A stretch of 8,780 nt of DNA from positions 1 to 8,780 of the forward strand of contig CANRCU010000081.1 in assembly GCA_947629215.1 (NCBI GenBank). Direction: 5' to 3'. The position numbers and the translations under genes are program-made. This DNA is from an uncultured Clostridia bacterium. GTDB lineage: Bacteria; Bacillota; Clostridia; Lachnospirales; CAG-274. This document shows positions 1 to 6,793 of this stretch, piece after piece. Under the pieces are notes generated by a model, which saw nothing but the letters and a program-made list of their open reading frames with translations, did not search any database and was not told where the DNA came from. Within the stretch, counting starts at the first letter, position 1, and each line of letters starts with the position of its first letter.

Positions 1-1601
1 GTTCGGGTGAGCTGAAAGCGCAGCTTAAGCGTCCGTTATTCTACATATCATGGATAGTATGTTTTATCCCTGCGCTGCTTTCCGTGCCGCTGCTTATAGG
101 CACATTCAGGCATATACAGGTAATGGGCTCTCAGACCCTGCTTGCGGATGGGTTGGAACGTTTCGGCCAAACCCCGCCCGATAAACTGCTTAGCGATCTT
201 GACGGGCATATGTTTTTTAAACTTGCATTTTTGTATATCCTTACATTTGTTATACCCGCCACGTTGCTATGGCTTGCCTTTGCAACAATGTTGCGTGTAG
301 GTGGTGTACACACAAAAAACAACAGACTCGTCGCAGACGAGCCAAAAAGGCTCTGCCTCTGCGTTTCCGTTATTATAATTATGCTTGTTTCCATGACATC
401 AACGGCAATGCGCTATAATCTTAACACGATATACGCGCGCAGCGACGGCGTCTTTACCGCAGCGGCTGTAATGCTTATTATACTGACATACAAATACATA
501 CCCAAAGAAAGGGCAAGATATGTTATTTACTGTATAGCGTTTATAGTGCCTTGTTTTGCAAAAGAACTTTTCGTACCCGGTATGCTGTCCGAAGTCGGCT
601 TTGTGAATGCCTTTGACAGATGCGCAGGCACATATCATGTAAATACGGAACAATATACCTATATAAACGCCGACGACGAGCCGAAACTCGGCAATTGTTT
701 CATACCGAAGGATATATATAACAATATAAAGGATTACAGAGAAAAGACAAAAGAACTAGACCCGGAAAAAACCTATTCCATGATATATCCCACTTTCATA
801 CATTATTTTATGAACGACCTGAAAAGCGGCTCCGTCATGGAAAACGGCACGATCAAAGGTTACCAATCTTCTTGTGAAGCGGCTGATATGGCTTACAGAA
901 ACGGGACTTGCATCGGAACGGCATATAATTCGGTCGCAAATTATTATATACATAATTTTCTGCTGACCTCGGGCAAATATGTCTGGTCGGAAAAAGACGG
1001 AGTTTTTGTCCCTAACGACGGCAGTCTTTCGCTTGACGAAGTTATTGAGCGAAACAAAAAATACATACCCGAAGACAGCCTTACAAGCATTGATTTCTGC
1101 TCGCCTTCGTCCATGGGCGATTCTATGGACACGCTTGAGGATGTTATGACAAAGGTCGAAACAGACTGTACCTTCAAACCTGCCGGTTTGGGTGTAAATA
1201 TAGGTTTTTCTTCCGCAATATCCGGTGACGATGCCGATTTTATGTATATCGACCTTGGCGATAAATACAAGGACGTGACCTACGCCTTGTCGGCGCGTGT
1301 TGACAACAGTAATTTCACTTTTGCATATTACGAACAGCCTTCGTTTGAAAAGCTGCTGATGCACAAAAGTTACAACATCAACAAAAAAGTTTTCATACAA
1401 TGGCTCGACAACGGCAAACCCTATACCCTGAGCTGTATGCTTGACAAAGGCAAATTGCTCATACCCCTTGGCGCAAGTGCCGATTGGCTGCTGAACGAGC
1501 ATTCGGATATATATATCGAGCTGTATGACACCGACACAAACAAAAGTCTGCCCATAGATATATATGACCTCAGATTTTATAAACTTCGCGAAATACCTTA
1601 A
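1..1601 (+). CDS. Polytopic membrane protein with large extracytoplasmic C-terminal domain (5' partial)
   Basis: The reading frame is open from base 3 and ends at TAA 1599-1601, giving 532 visible residues. The start lies before the window: the first in-frame GTG, at base 84, falls inside a hydrophobic segment and has no ribosome binding site. Five hydrophobic segments are visible, at about bases 36-101, 213-296, 351-401, 447-500 and 513-572. Loops rich in Lys and Arg precede the first segment and lie between segments 2-3 and 4-5, so the positive-inside rule places the last 340 or so residues outside the cell. That tail contains seven or more scattered cysteines and many aromatic and acidic residues. 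The general plan, with several membrane helices followed by a soluble outer domain, resembles GT-C glycosyltransferases and other cell-surface polymer enzymes, but I see no diagnostic motif and do not assign a family. It is separated from acpS by 115 bp and a promoter, so it belongs to a different transcription unit. Confidence 0.8.
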   Translation, partial: SGELKAQLKRPLFYISWIVCFIPALLSVPLLIGTFRHIQVMGSQTLLADGLERFGQTPPDKLLSDLDGHMFFKLAFLYILTFVIPATLLWLAFATMLRVGGVHTKNNRLVADEPKRLCLCVSVIIIMLVSMTSTAMRYNLNTIYARSDGVFTAAAVMLIILTYKYIPKERARYVIYCIAFIVPCFAKELFVPGMLSEVGFVNAFDRCAGTYHVNTEQYTYINADDEPKLGNCFIPKDIYNNIKDYREKTKELDPEKTYSMIYPTFIHYFMNDLKSGSVMENGTIKGYQSSCEAADMAYRNGTCIGTAYNSVANYYIHNFLLTSGKYVWSEKDGVFVPNDGSLSLDEVIERNKKYIPEDSLTSIDFCSPSSMGDSMDTLEDVMTKVETDCTFKPAGLGVNIGFSSAISGDDADFMYIDLGDKYKDVTYALSARVDNSNFTFAYYEQPSFEKLLMHKSYNINKKVFIQWLDNGKPYTLSCMLDKGKLLIPLGASADWLLNEHSDIYIELYDTDTNKSLPIDIYDLRFYKLREIP

Positions 1602-1649
1602 CACCGATAACCCGATAAGAGAATTTTTTTACAATATTCAATTTAGGGC

Positions 1650-1678
1650 TGGAAAAATGATTTTGTTTGTGGTATCAT
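1650..1678 (+). promoter_or_regulatory. Probable promoter for acpS-nnr operon
   Basis: A -35-like TGGAAA (1650-1655) is followed by a 17-bp spacer and TATCAT (1673-1678), preceded by TG at 1670-1671, which makes an extended -10. Geometry and TGn match the stronger promoter in front of pyrB. Transcription would begin near 1685, about 30 nt before the acpS start. The -35 matches the consensus at only four of six bases, so this is a reasonable but unproven call. Confidence 0.5.
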
Positions 1679-1716
1679 TATATATATGGCATTATGTATA
1701 AAAGGGGGCGAAGTCT

Positions 1717-2070
1717 GTGATAAAAGGTGTAGGTACGGATATACTTGAGATACCGCGTATAAAAAATGCGCGTGAGAGCTTTTTTAAAAGCGTATTCACC
1801 GAAAGAGAGCTGAAAAAACTGCACGGCAATAAATACAACAGCCTTGCGGGCATATTTGCTGCCAAAGAGGCTGTTGCAAAGGCGCTCGGCACGGGTTTTA
1901 TGGGCTTTGCGCCCAAAGATATAGAAATAGTGCAGGATAACAAAGGCAAACCATTCTGTTTTCTCTATAACGGCGCTTCGGAGCGTTTTAAGGAAATAGG
2001 CGGCTCGGATATTTATATCTCCATATCCCACAGCAAAGACACGGCAGTTGCCTTTGCCGTTATCGAATAG
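1717..2070 (+). CDS. acpS: Holo-[acyl-carrier-protein] synthase (4'-phosphopantetheinyl transferase, AcpS type)
   Basis: AcpS transfers the 4'-phosphopantetheine arm from coenzyme A to a serine of apo-acyl carrier protein, which activates fatty acid synthesis in the cytoplasm. The 117-residue product is close to the usual length of about 120. The N-terminal motif GVGTDILEIPRI carries the Mg-binding Asp8. The central FAAKEAVAKALGTG stretch carries the second metal ligand, Glu51, and the C-terminal ISISHSKDTAVAFA matches the family's closing strand. The start is GTG at 1717, with AAGGGGG at 1702-1708 and an 8-nt gap; the ATG at 1695 is out of frame and soon meets a stop. nnr follows after 23 bp, a pairing seen in many Firmicutes, and the two are very likely co-transcribed. 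Confidence 0.95.
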   Translation: MIKGVGTDILEIPRIKNARESFFKSVFTERELKKLHGNKYNSLAGIFAAKEAVAKALGTGFMGFAPKDIEIVQDNKGKPFCFLYNGASERFKEIGGSDIYISISHSKDTAVAFAVIE

Positions 2071-2093
2071 ACCTGCGCTCCCTCGGAGGAAAT

Positions 2094-3641
2094 ATGAGAT
2101 TACTTACCAACAAACAAATGCGCGATATTGAATATATCGCTACCGAAAAAAGCGGTATTCCCTCAATACTGCTCATGGAACACGCCGCTCTTGCGGTAAC
2201 AACCGAATGTCTTAAAGAAAATCTGAAAAATGTGCTTATTATTTCGGGCAAAGGCAATAACGGCGGCGACGGGCTTGCCGTTGCACGTCAGTTGCTTTGC
2301 CATGACGAGATAAACACGGCGGTCGTATTTATCGGCGACCCCGAACAGGCGACAAAAGACTGTAAAACAAACCTTAATGCGCTCATCGCTTACGGAGCAA
2401 ATATCATTTATGTAAAAAACAAAGCCGATCTCAGCGGGCTTGAAAGGATAATTTTTGCCTCCGATGTGGTGATAGATGCAATAGTCGGCACGGGTCTGCA
2501 CACCAAACTGCACGAGCTGACCGAAATGCTTGTTACGCTTATAAACGAAAAAGCCGATTACATTATATCGGTAGACTGTCCGTCGGGCATAAACACAAAC
2601 ACGGGCGAGGATCACGGCATAGCCGTATATGCCGACAAGACCGTCACTTTTCATCTGCCGAAAATAGGGCTTATGCTCTATCCCGCCGCCGAACACGTCG
2701 GCGAGCTCGTTGTCGGTTCTATCTCTCTGCCCGTGGATAACGAGCATGAACAGGGCTGTTTCTATACTCTTACGGATAAAGAGGCTGCAAAACTTCTTCC
2801 GAAACGCGGCATAAGAACAAATAAAGGCACTTTCGGCAAAGCGATGATAATAGCCGGCTGCGACCTTATGGCAGGCGCGGCGCTTATTGCCTGCACAGCC
2901 GCCTATAGGACGGGCTGCGGGCTGGTAAGGGCAGCCGTCAACCCGTATGTTGCGACCGTTATACACAACGGTCTGCCCGAGGCTGTAACAAATATCCTCC
3001 CCGACAAGGACGGCAAACTTTACGGCGGCAGTTTCAAGACAATAGCCGAAAAATTGGACGAAATGTCGGTCATAGCCATGGGCTGCGGACTGGGCAATAC
3101 CAAAGACATATACGACCTTGTTTCAAAAGTCGTCGAGAAGGCGTCCGTGCCGCTTATACTTGACGGCGATGCGCTCAATGTACTGGAGGGCAGGACGGAT
3201 ATTTTAAGGCAGCTCAAAGCCCCCTGTATCATTACTCCGCACCTTAAAGAAATGGCAAGGCTGACGGGGCTTGACACCGACTTCATATCGGAAGAACTTA
3301 TAGCGGTGGCAGGCAATTTCTCAAAAGAATTTAACGTTATAACCGTGCTTAAAGACGCACATACCGTTATTGCCCTGCCAAACGGCGATATTTATATAAA
3401 CACCACGGGCAGCAGCGCTCTCAGCAAAGGCGGCAACGGCGACTGCCTGACAGGCGCGATAGCCGGGCTTATCGCTCAGGGGCTTGCGCCCGAAGATGCG
3501 GCTGTGCTGGGCTGTTACATCTGCGGCAAGGCAGGCGAATATGCAGCCGAGGAACTCACCGAATACGGCGTGCTTGCAAGAGATACCGCAAATTGTATAC
3601 CGAAAGTCATAAAAAACCTTTTGGCAGAAAACGAAGATTGA
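2094..3641 (+). CDS. nnr: Bifunctional NAD(P)H-hydrate epimerase / ADP-dependent (S)-NAD(P)H-hydrate dehydratase
   Basis: This metabolite-repair enzyme restores NADH and NADPH damaged by hydration: one domain interconverts the R and S hydrates and the other dehydrates the S form using ADP. The 515 residues are typical of the fused protein. The N-terminal YjeF_N domain (about 1-215) starts with the usual MRLLTNKQMRDIE, then has GNNGGDG at 54-60 and VDCPSG at 160-165. The C-terminal ribokinase-like domain (about 225-510) shows GTFGKAMIIAG (246-256), MGCGLGN (329-335), LDGDALNVL (356-364), TPHLKEMARL (381-390) and KGGNGDCLTG (445-454), with Asp450 as the expected catalytic base. Two signatures deviate: TPHLKE where TPHPGE is usual, and GNGDCL where G(S/T)GDVL is usual. 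GGAGG lies only 4 nt before the ATG, but the N-terminal motif fixes the start. Confidence 0.95.
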   Translation: MRLLTNKQMRDIEYIATEKSGIPSILLMEHAALAVTTECLKENLKNVLIISGKGNNGGDGLAVARQLLCHDEINTAVVFIGDPEQATKDCKTNLNALIAYGANIIYVKNKADLSGLERIIFASDVVIDAIVGTGLHTKLHELTEMLVTLINEKADYIISVDCPSGINTNTGEDHGIAVYADKTVTFHLPKIGLMLYPAAEHVGELVVGSISLPVDNEHEQGCFYTLTDKEAAKLLPKRGIRTNKGTFGKAMIIAGCDLMAGAALIACTAAYRTGCGLVRAAVNPYVATVIHNGLPEAVTNILPDKDGKLYGGSFKTIAEKLDEMSVIAMGCGLGNTKDIYDLVSKVVEKASVPLILDGDALNVLEGRTDILRQLKAPCIITPHLKEMARLTGLDTDFISEELIAVAGNFSKEFNVITVLKDAHTVIALPNGDIYINTTGSSALSKGGNGDCLTGAIAGLIAQGLAPEDAAVLGCYICGKAGEYAAEELTEYGVLARDTANCIPKVIKNLLAENED

Positions 3642-3669
3642 CCTTATAAAACTATACAGAGGTACTTTA

Positions 3670-4305
3670 ATGCATTACTTTCATACCATAAACCTGAAGA
3701 TAAAAAATGTACATTCCGTTACGCTTGCTCTTGAAAAATATTTCAAAAACCTCAAAGGCAAGGGCGGCGACGACGAATCCATGGGTTTTCTTAAAAAATT
3801 ATCCGTTGAATCGCATAGACCCGTGGGCGAACTTATAAACAAATATATGTCGCCCGAAGTGATATATGTCGGCAGTTTTGAAGACTGCGAATACACCGCC
3901 GTTATCGCCGCCGACGAATTTATGTCAAAGGAATTTGCCTGCGAACTCAGCAAACTTGTGGAATGTAAAACGGTATATCTCAAATATGACGAAACAGGCT
4001 CATATATTACCGTATATGACAACGGCGAACGCGCGCTCAGCCTCACCAAAGAAACACACGGCATAGACACGTTTTTTGTCGACGATATTTGCAAAAAAAC
4101 GCTCACTCACGAGGAGCTGAACGCAATAAGGATATTCAACAAAGTCGACACAAAACAGCTTACGGATACGCATATACGCATTTTGGGCGATTCTTTCAAA
4201 GCCGTTTTCACAACGGGCTATGCGCAGATGAACGACAAAAAAACGCGCGGAGAACTGGCATTTAAACAGCATGACAAAATACACGCCGTTAAGATAAGAA
4301 TGTAA
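3670..4305 (+). CDS. Uncharacterised 211-residue protein downstream of nnr
   Basis: I do not recognise this protein. It starts at ATG 3670 behind AGAGG (3658-3662, 7-nt gap), 28 bp after nnr, and ends at TAA 4303-4305. It has no signal peptide and no membrane segment, so it is probably cytoplasmic. Composition is mixed and charged, with a basic first 35 residues, a Gly/Asp stretch (GKGGDDES) near residue 32, then alternating short hydrophobic strands such as VIYVGSF, YTAVIAADEF and YITVYDNG that suggest an alpha/beta fold. Codon use, including the ATA preference, matches its neighbours, so recent transfer is not indicated. It is the last gene of the acpS-nnr unit, because the pyr promoter begins 35 bp after it. 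Its position hints at a link to cofactor or lipid housekeeping, but that is context only. The gene is well supported; its function is unknown. Confidence 0.85.
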   Translation: MHYFHTINLKIKNVHSVTLALEKYFKNLKGKGGDDESMGFLKKLSVESHRPVGELINKYMSPEVIYVGSFEDCEYTAVIAADEFMSKEFACELSKLVECKTVYLKYDETGSYITVYDNGERALSLTKETHGIDTFFVDDICKKTLTHEELNAIRIFNKVDTKQLTDTHIRILGDSFKAVFTTGYAQMNDKKTRGELAFKQHDKIHAVKIRM

Positions 4306-4340
4306 TGGCAAAGATTTTTGAAATATTTTGTCCCCCGCTA

Positions 4341-4369
4341 TTGACAAAATGCCTGTATGATGATAAAAT
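4341..4369 (+). promoter_or_regulatory. Strong promoter of the pyrimidine operon
   Basis: A perfect -35 box TTGACA (4341-4346) is followed by an exact 17-bp spacer and a -10 box TAAAAT (4364-4369). TG sits at 4361-4362, one base before the -10, making an extended -10. Transcription should start near 4376-4377, about 24 nt before the leader ORF and about 180 nt before pyrB. A constitutively strong promoter followed by a leader terminator fits control by attenuation rather than by a repressor. Confidence 0.88.
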
Positions 4370-4399
4370 TTATAAGATAAAAGTAAGGAGGGAACAATT

Positions 4400-4468
4400 A
4401 TGTGTAAATTACAAATACCATGCACAATTCAATATCGTTTCCGTTCTTATTTGCATTTGATCTTATAG
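4400..4468 (+). CDS. Putative 22-residue leader peptide of the pyr operon
   Basis: This short ORF begins at ATG 4400, 7 nt after a near-perfect ribosome binding site AAGGAGGG (4385-4392), and ends at TAG 4466-4468. The peptide starts MCKLQIPC and ends SYLHLIL, and resembles no known protein. It lies between a strong promoter and the terminator at 4482-4520, with 13 nt from the stop codon to the hairpin, roughly the front half of a ribosome footprint. From 4438 to 4480, 24 of 43 bases are T, which in RNA could slow polymerase when UTP is scarce. By analogy with the enterobacterial pyrL leader (established family knowledge), translation coupled to transcription could disrupt the terminator when UTP is low. 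The ORF and its binding site are seen directly; the mechanism is inferred. Codons do not repeat one amino acid, so classical amino-acid attenuation is less likely, although two Arg codons are present. Confidence 0.6.
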   Translation: MCKLQIPCTIQYRFRSYLHLIL

Positions 4469-4481
4469 TTATTCGTTCTAC

Positions 4482-4527
4482 AAGACAATGAAAAGAGTTT
4501 GATACCCTTTTTATTGTCTTTTTTATT
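4482..4527 (+). terminator. Intrinsic terminator/attenuator in the pyrB leader
   Basis: Bases 4482-4495 pair with 4507-4520 in a 14-bp stem (one G-U pair) around an 11-nt loop. The stem runs into a T-rich tract at 4519-4524 followed by ATT. It lies inside the transcript, about 20 nt before the pyrB ribosome binding site and downstream of the leader ORF, so its role should be to cut off pyr transcription under some condition. The stem is A+T-rich, which suits a conditional attenuator. I found no convincing alternative antiterminator pairing upstream, which favours direct blocking by a ribosome or an unseen factor. Confidence 0.8.
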
Positions 4528-4540
4528 ATGACCCTGAATA

Positions 4541-4557
4541 AAGGAGGTTTTAATGTG
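4541..4557 (+). promoter_or_regulatory. pyrB ribosome binding site with overlapping ATG/GTG starts
   Basis: AAGGAGG at 4541-4547 is followed by ATGTG at 4553-4557. The GTG at 4555 (7-nt gap) is in frame with pyrB. The ATG at 4553 (5-nt gap) opens a different frame that ends after 18 codons at TAA 4607-4609. The in-frame ATG at 4528 lies upstream of the binding site, at the edge of the terminator T-tract, and has no binding site of its own. GTG 4555 is therefore taken as the pyrB start. Confidence 0.75.
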
Positions 4558-5496
4558 TTCCGAAGAAAAGATCTGCTCGGTCTGCGCGATCTCAGCCGTG
4601 AAGAGATAATGACTATCCTTGAACTGGCTGCCGAAATGAAACAGAAGATAGACGATCCCTCTCTGCGCAGTACGGAGCTAAAAAAAAGCAGCATCGTCAC
4701 GCTTTTTTACGAAAACAGCACCAGAACGAAAATGTCGTTTATGCTTGCGGGCGATTATCTCGGCGCAATGGTCAAAGACCTTGGTGTTTCCACCAGCAGC
4801 GTAAATAAGGGCGAAAGCCTTATAGATACGGGTATGACGCTTGACCAAATGGGCATAAACGTTATGATAATACGTCATCAGCTGACGGGTGCGGCGCATA
4901 TACTTGCAAAAAACGTCAAGGCAAGCGTTGTGAATGCGGGCGACGGTTCAAACGAACACCCCACACAGGCGCTGCTTGACCTTTTCACCATACTTGAATA
5001 TAAAAAGAGATTCGAGGGGCTGAATGTCACCATACTCGGCGATATATCGCATTCTCGCGTGGCGCGCAGCAATGCTTTCGGGCTTACCAAACTCGGCGCA
5101 AACGTTACGCTTGCGGGGCCGTCTACCCTTGTCAGCAATTCCATGAAATGCCTTGGCGTAAACGTTACCTCCGATATACCTGCGGCTATCAGCAATGCCG
5201 ATGTTGTAATGGGGCTTAGGATACAGTTTGAAAGACAGAAAAATATGCCGTTCCCGAATCTGAGGGAATATTCCTCACTTTTCGGCGTTAATAACGAGCT
5301 TTTGAAAAAATACGCCAAAGAAGATGTTCTTATCATGCATCCCGGCCCCGTCAACCGCGGTGTTGAGCTTGCAAGTGAAGTTATAGACGGCAAAAATTCG
5401 GTCATCAACATACAGGTCAAAAACGGTGTCGCAGTCAGGATGGCAATACTTAAACTGCTCACCGAGAGCAATGTTCAGGGAGGCGGCGCGCAATGA
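4555..5496 (+). CDS. pyrB: Aspartate carbamoyltransferase catalytic chain
   Basis: PyrB condenses carbamoyl phosphate with L-aspartate to form N-carbamoyl-L-aspartate, the committed step of pyrimidine synthesis, and normally acts as a catalytic trimer. From GTG 4555 the protein is 313 residues, the usual size. The carbamoyl-phosphate loop is ENSTRTK at 53-59, with Lys where the last Arg of STRTR is common. KGESL at 85-89 supplies the mobile-loop Lys. IRH is at 106-108, HPTQ at 135-138, SRVARSN at 167-173, LRIQFER at 221-227 and HPGPVNRGVE at 262-271. No pyrI regulatory chain follows, so the enzyme is probably not of the E. coli allosteric holoenzyme type. The stop codon overlaps the pyrC start by 4 bp (ATGA), which suggests translational coupling. 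Confidence 0.96.
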   Translation: MFRRKDLLGLRDLSREEIMTILELAAEMKQKIDDPSLRSTELKKSSIVTLFYENSTRTKMSFMLAGDYLGAMVKDLGVSTSSVNKGESLIDTGMTLDQMGINVMIIRHQLTGAAHILAKNVKASVVNAGDGSNEHPTQALLDLFTILEYKKRFEGLNVTILGDISHSRVARSNAFGLTKLGANVTLAGPSTLVSNSMKCLGVNVTSDIPAAISNADVVMGLRIQFERQKNMPFPNLREYSSLFGVNNELLKKYAKEDVLIMHPGPVNRGVELASEVIDGKNSVINIQVKNGVAVRMAILKLLTESNVQGGGAQ

Positions 5497-6779
5497 AAAT
5501 ACTTATAAAAAACGGTCGTATAATCGACCCTGCCAACAATATCGACAAAATTGCCGATTTGCTTGTCGATGGTGATAAAATAGCCAAAGTTGCCGAAGGC
5601 ATAACGGACGAAGCCGATAAGGTCATAGATGCAGCCGATAAATGGGTAATACCCGGTCTTATAGACCTTCATGTTCATCTGCGCGACCCCGGTTACGAGC
5701 ATAAAGAAACCATTGCAACGGGTACGCGCGCAGGCGCAATGGGCGGTTTCACGACTGTCTGCGCCATGCCCAACACAGACCCCGTGACCGACAACGAGAT
5801 ACTTGTGGAATATATCAAAATGAAAGCCGCAAGGGACGGTGTGATAAACGTGCTGCCGATAGGCGCCATAACCAAAGGTCAGCAGGGCAGCGAACTTGCC
5901 GATATAGGCAAAATGGCTCAGGTAGGCGCCTGCGCCATAAGTGAGGACGGAAAAAGCGTATCGAACCCCGCGCTTATGAAAAATGCTCTGCGCTATGCAA
6001 AAATGTTCGACCTGCCCGTTTTTGACCACTGCGAAGAGATAACGCTCGCAAAAGGCTCTATGAACGCAGGCGACCGCGCAAGCCTTTTGGGGCTGAAAGG
6101 CATCTCAAACGACAGCGAGGAGCTTATCGTTGCAAGGGATATGATACTTGCGGGCAGCGTTAAAGCCAAAATACATCTGTGCCACATCAGCACTGCCGAA
6201 AGCGTTATCCAGATAAAGCAGGCAAAAGAACGCGGCATAGCGGTCACGGCGGAGGCGACCCCTCACCACTTCACACTTTCCGAAGAGGATATTACCGGCT
6301 ATGACGCAAATTTCAAGATGAATCCGCCGCTCAGGAGCAAAAAAGACGCCGAGGCGATAAGACAGGCGCTCAAAGACGGCACAATAGAGGTCATTGCCAC
6401 CGACCATGCGCCCCACCATACGGACGAAAAGAACTGCGAGTTCGAAAAAGCCGCAAACGGCATAATCGGGCTTGAAACAGCGCTTCCGCTCGGTATAAAA
6501 GTGCTTGTGGAGGGTGGCTGGCTCACCCCGAGCGAACTTATAGCAAAAATGACCGTCAATCCCGCAAGGGTGCTTGGTATAGATAAAGGCACACTCGGCG
6601 AGGGTATGACTGCCGATATAACCATAGTCGACCCGAATGCCGAAAATATTTTTGACGTAAGCAAAATGGCAAGCAAGGCAAAAAACACACCTTTCGGCGG
6701 CTACAAAGCCAAAGGCAAGGTGCTTTACACCATAGTTTCGGGCGAAACGGTGGTTGAAAACGGCAAACTTTTAAAATAA
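5493..6779 (+). CDS. pyrC: Dihydroorotase, class I
   Basis: PyrC reversibly cyclises N-carbamoyl-L-aspartate to L-dihydroorotate in the cytoplasm, the step after PyrB. The 428 residues fit the class I dihydroorotases of Bacillus and Aquifex rather than the shorter E. coli type. All expected zinc and catalytic residues of the amidohydrolase fold are visible: HVHLRDPG with His60 and His62, Asp152 in SEDG, His179 in FDHCEE, His231 in LCHIS, and Asp304 in ATDHAPHH. CAMPNTDP (90-97) and NPPLRS (277-282) are further family signatures. ATG 5493 has AGGGAGG at 5477-5483, inside the end of pyrB. pyrF follows after 14 bp, so the gene sits mid-operon. Confidence 0.97.
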   Translation: MKILIKNGRIIDPANNIDKIADLLVDGDKIAKVAEGITDEADKVIDAADKWVIPGLIDLHVHLRDPGYEHKETIATGTRAGAMGGFTTVCAMPNTDPVTDNEILVEYIKMKAARDGVINVLPIGAITKGQQGSELADIGKMAQVGACAISEDGKSVSNPALMKNALRYAKMFDLPVFDHCEEITLAKGSMNAGDRASLLGLKGISNDSEELIVARDMILAGSVKAKIHLCHISTAESVIQIKQAKERGIAVTAEATPHHFTLSEEDITGYDANFKMNPPLRSKKDAEAIRQALKDGTIEVIATDHAPHHTDEKNCEFEKAANGIIGLETALPLGIKVLVEGGWLTPSELIAKMTVNPARVLGIDKGTLGEGMTADITIVDPNAENIFDVSKMASKAKNTPFGGYKAKGKVLYTIVSGETVVENGKLLK

Positions 6780-6793
6780 ACGGGAGGATAAAT

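Noticed and set aside
84..86. GTG at 84 as the true start of the first gene
   Set aside because: It lies within a membrane segment, has no ribosome binding site, and the frame is open upstream to base 3.
756..1604. Long reverse-strand reading frames opposite the genes (also 2163-2966 and 8095-8727)
   Set aside because: They mirror the coding strand, lack ribosome binding sites and recognisable domains, and the one at 8095-8727 lies opposite carA and begins in the loop of the terminal fold-back.
1585..1630. Possible terminator after the membrane-protein gene (small TTCGCGAA palindrome, a CCGATAA direct repeat and a run of seven T)
   Set aside because: No stable stem precedes the T run. The palindrome is only 8 bp and lies inside the coding sequence, and the repeat is direct, not inverted.
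4307..4333. Imperfect hairpin after the 211-residue gene
   Set aside because: The stem is A+T-rich, with an internal loop and a bulge, and is followed by C residues rather than a T-tract, so it does not qualify as an intrinsic terminator.
4528..4554. Upstream in-frame ATG start for pyrB at 4528
   Set aside because: It lies at the end of the terminator T-tract and before the AAGGAGG site. The nine extra residues translate the binding site itself.
4370..4554. PyrR-binding RNA loop in the pyr leader
   Set aside because: I could not find the conserved AGUCC...GAGAGG-like binding loop in the leader, and no pyrR gene is in the window.
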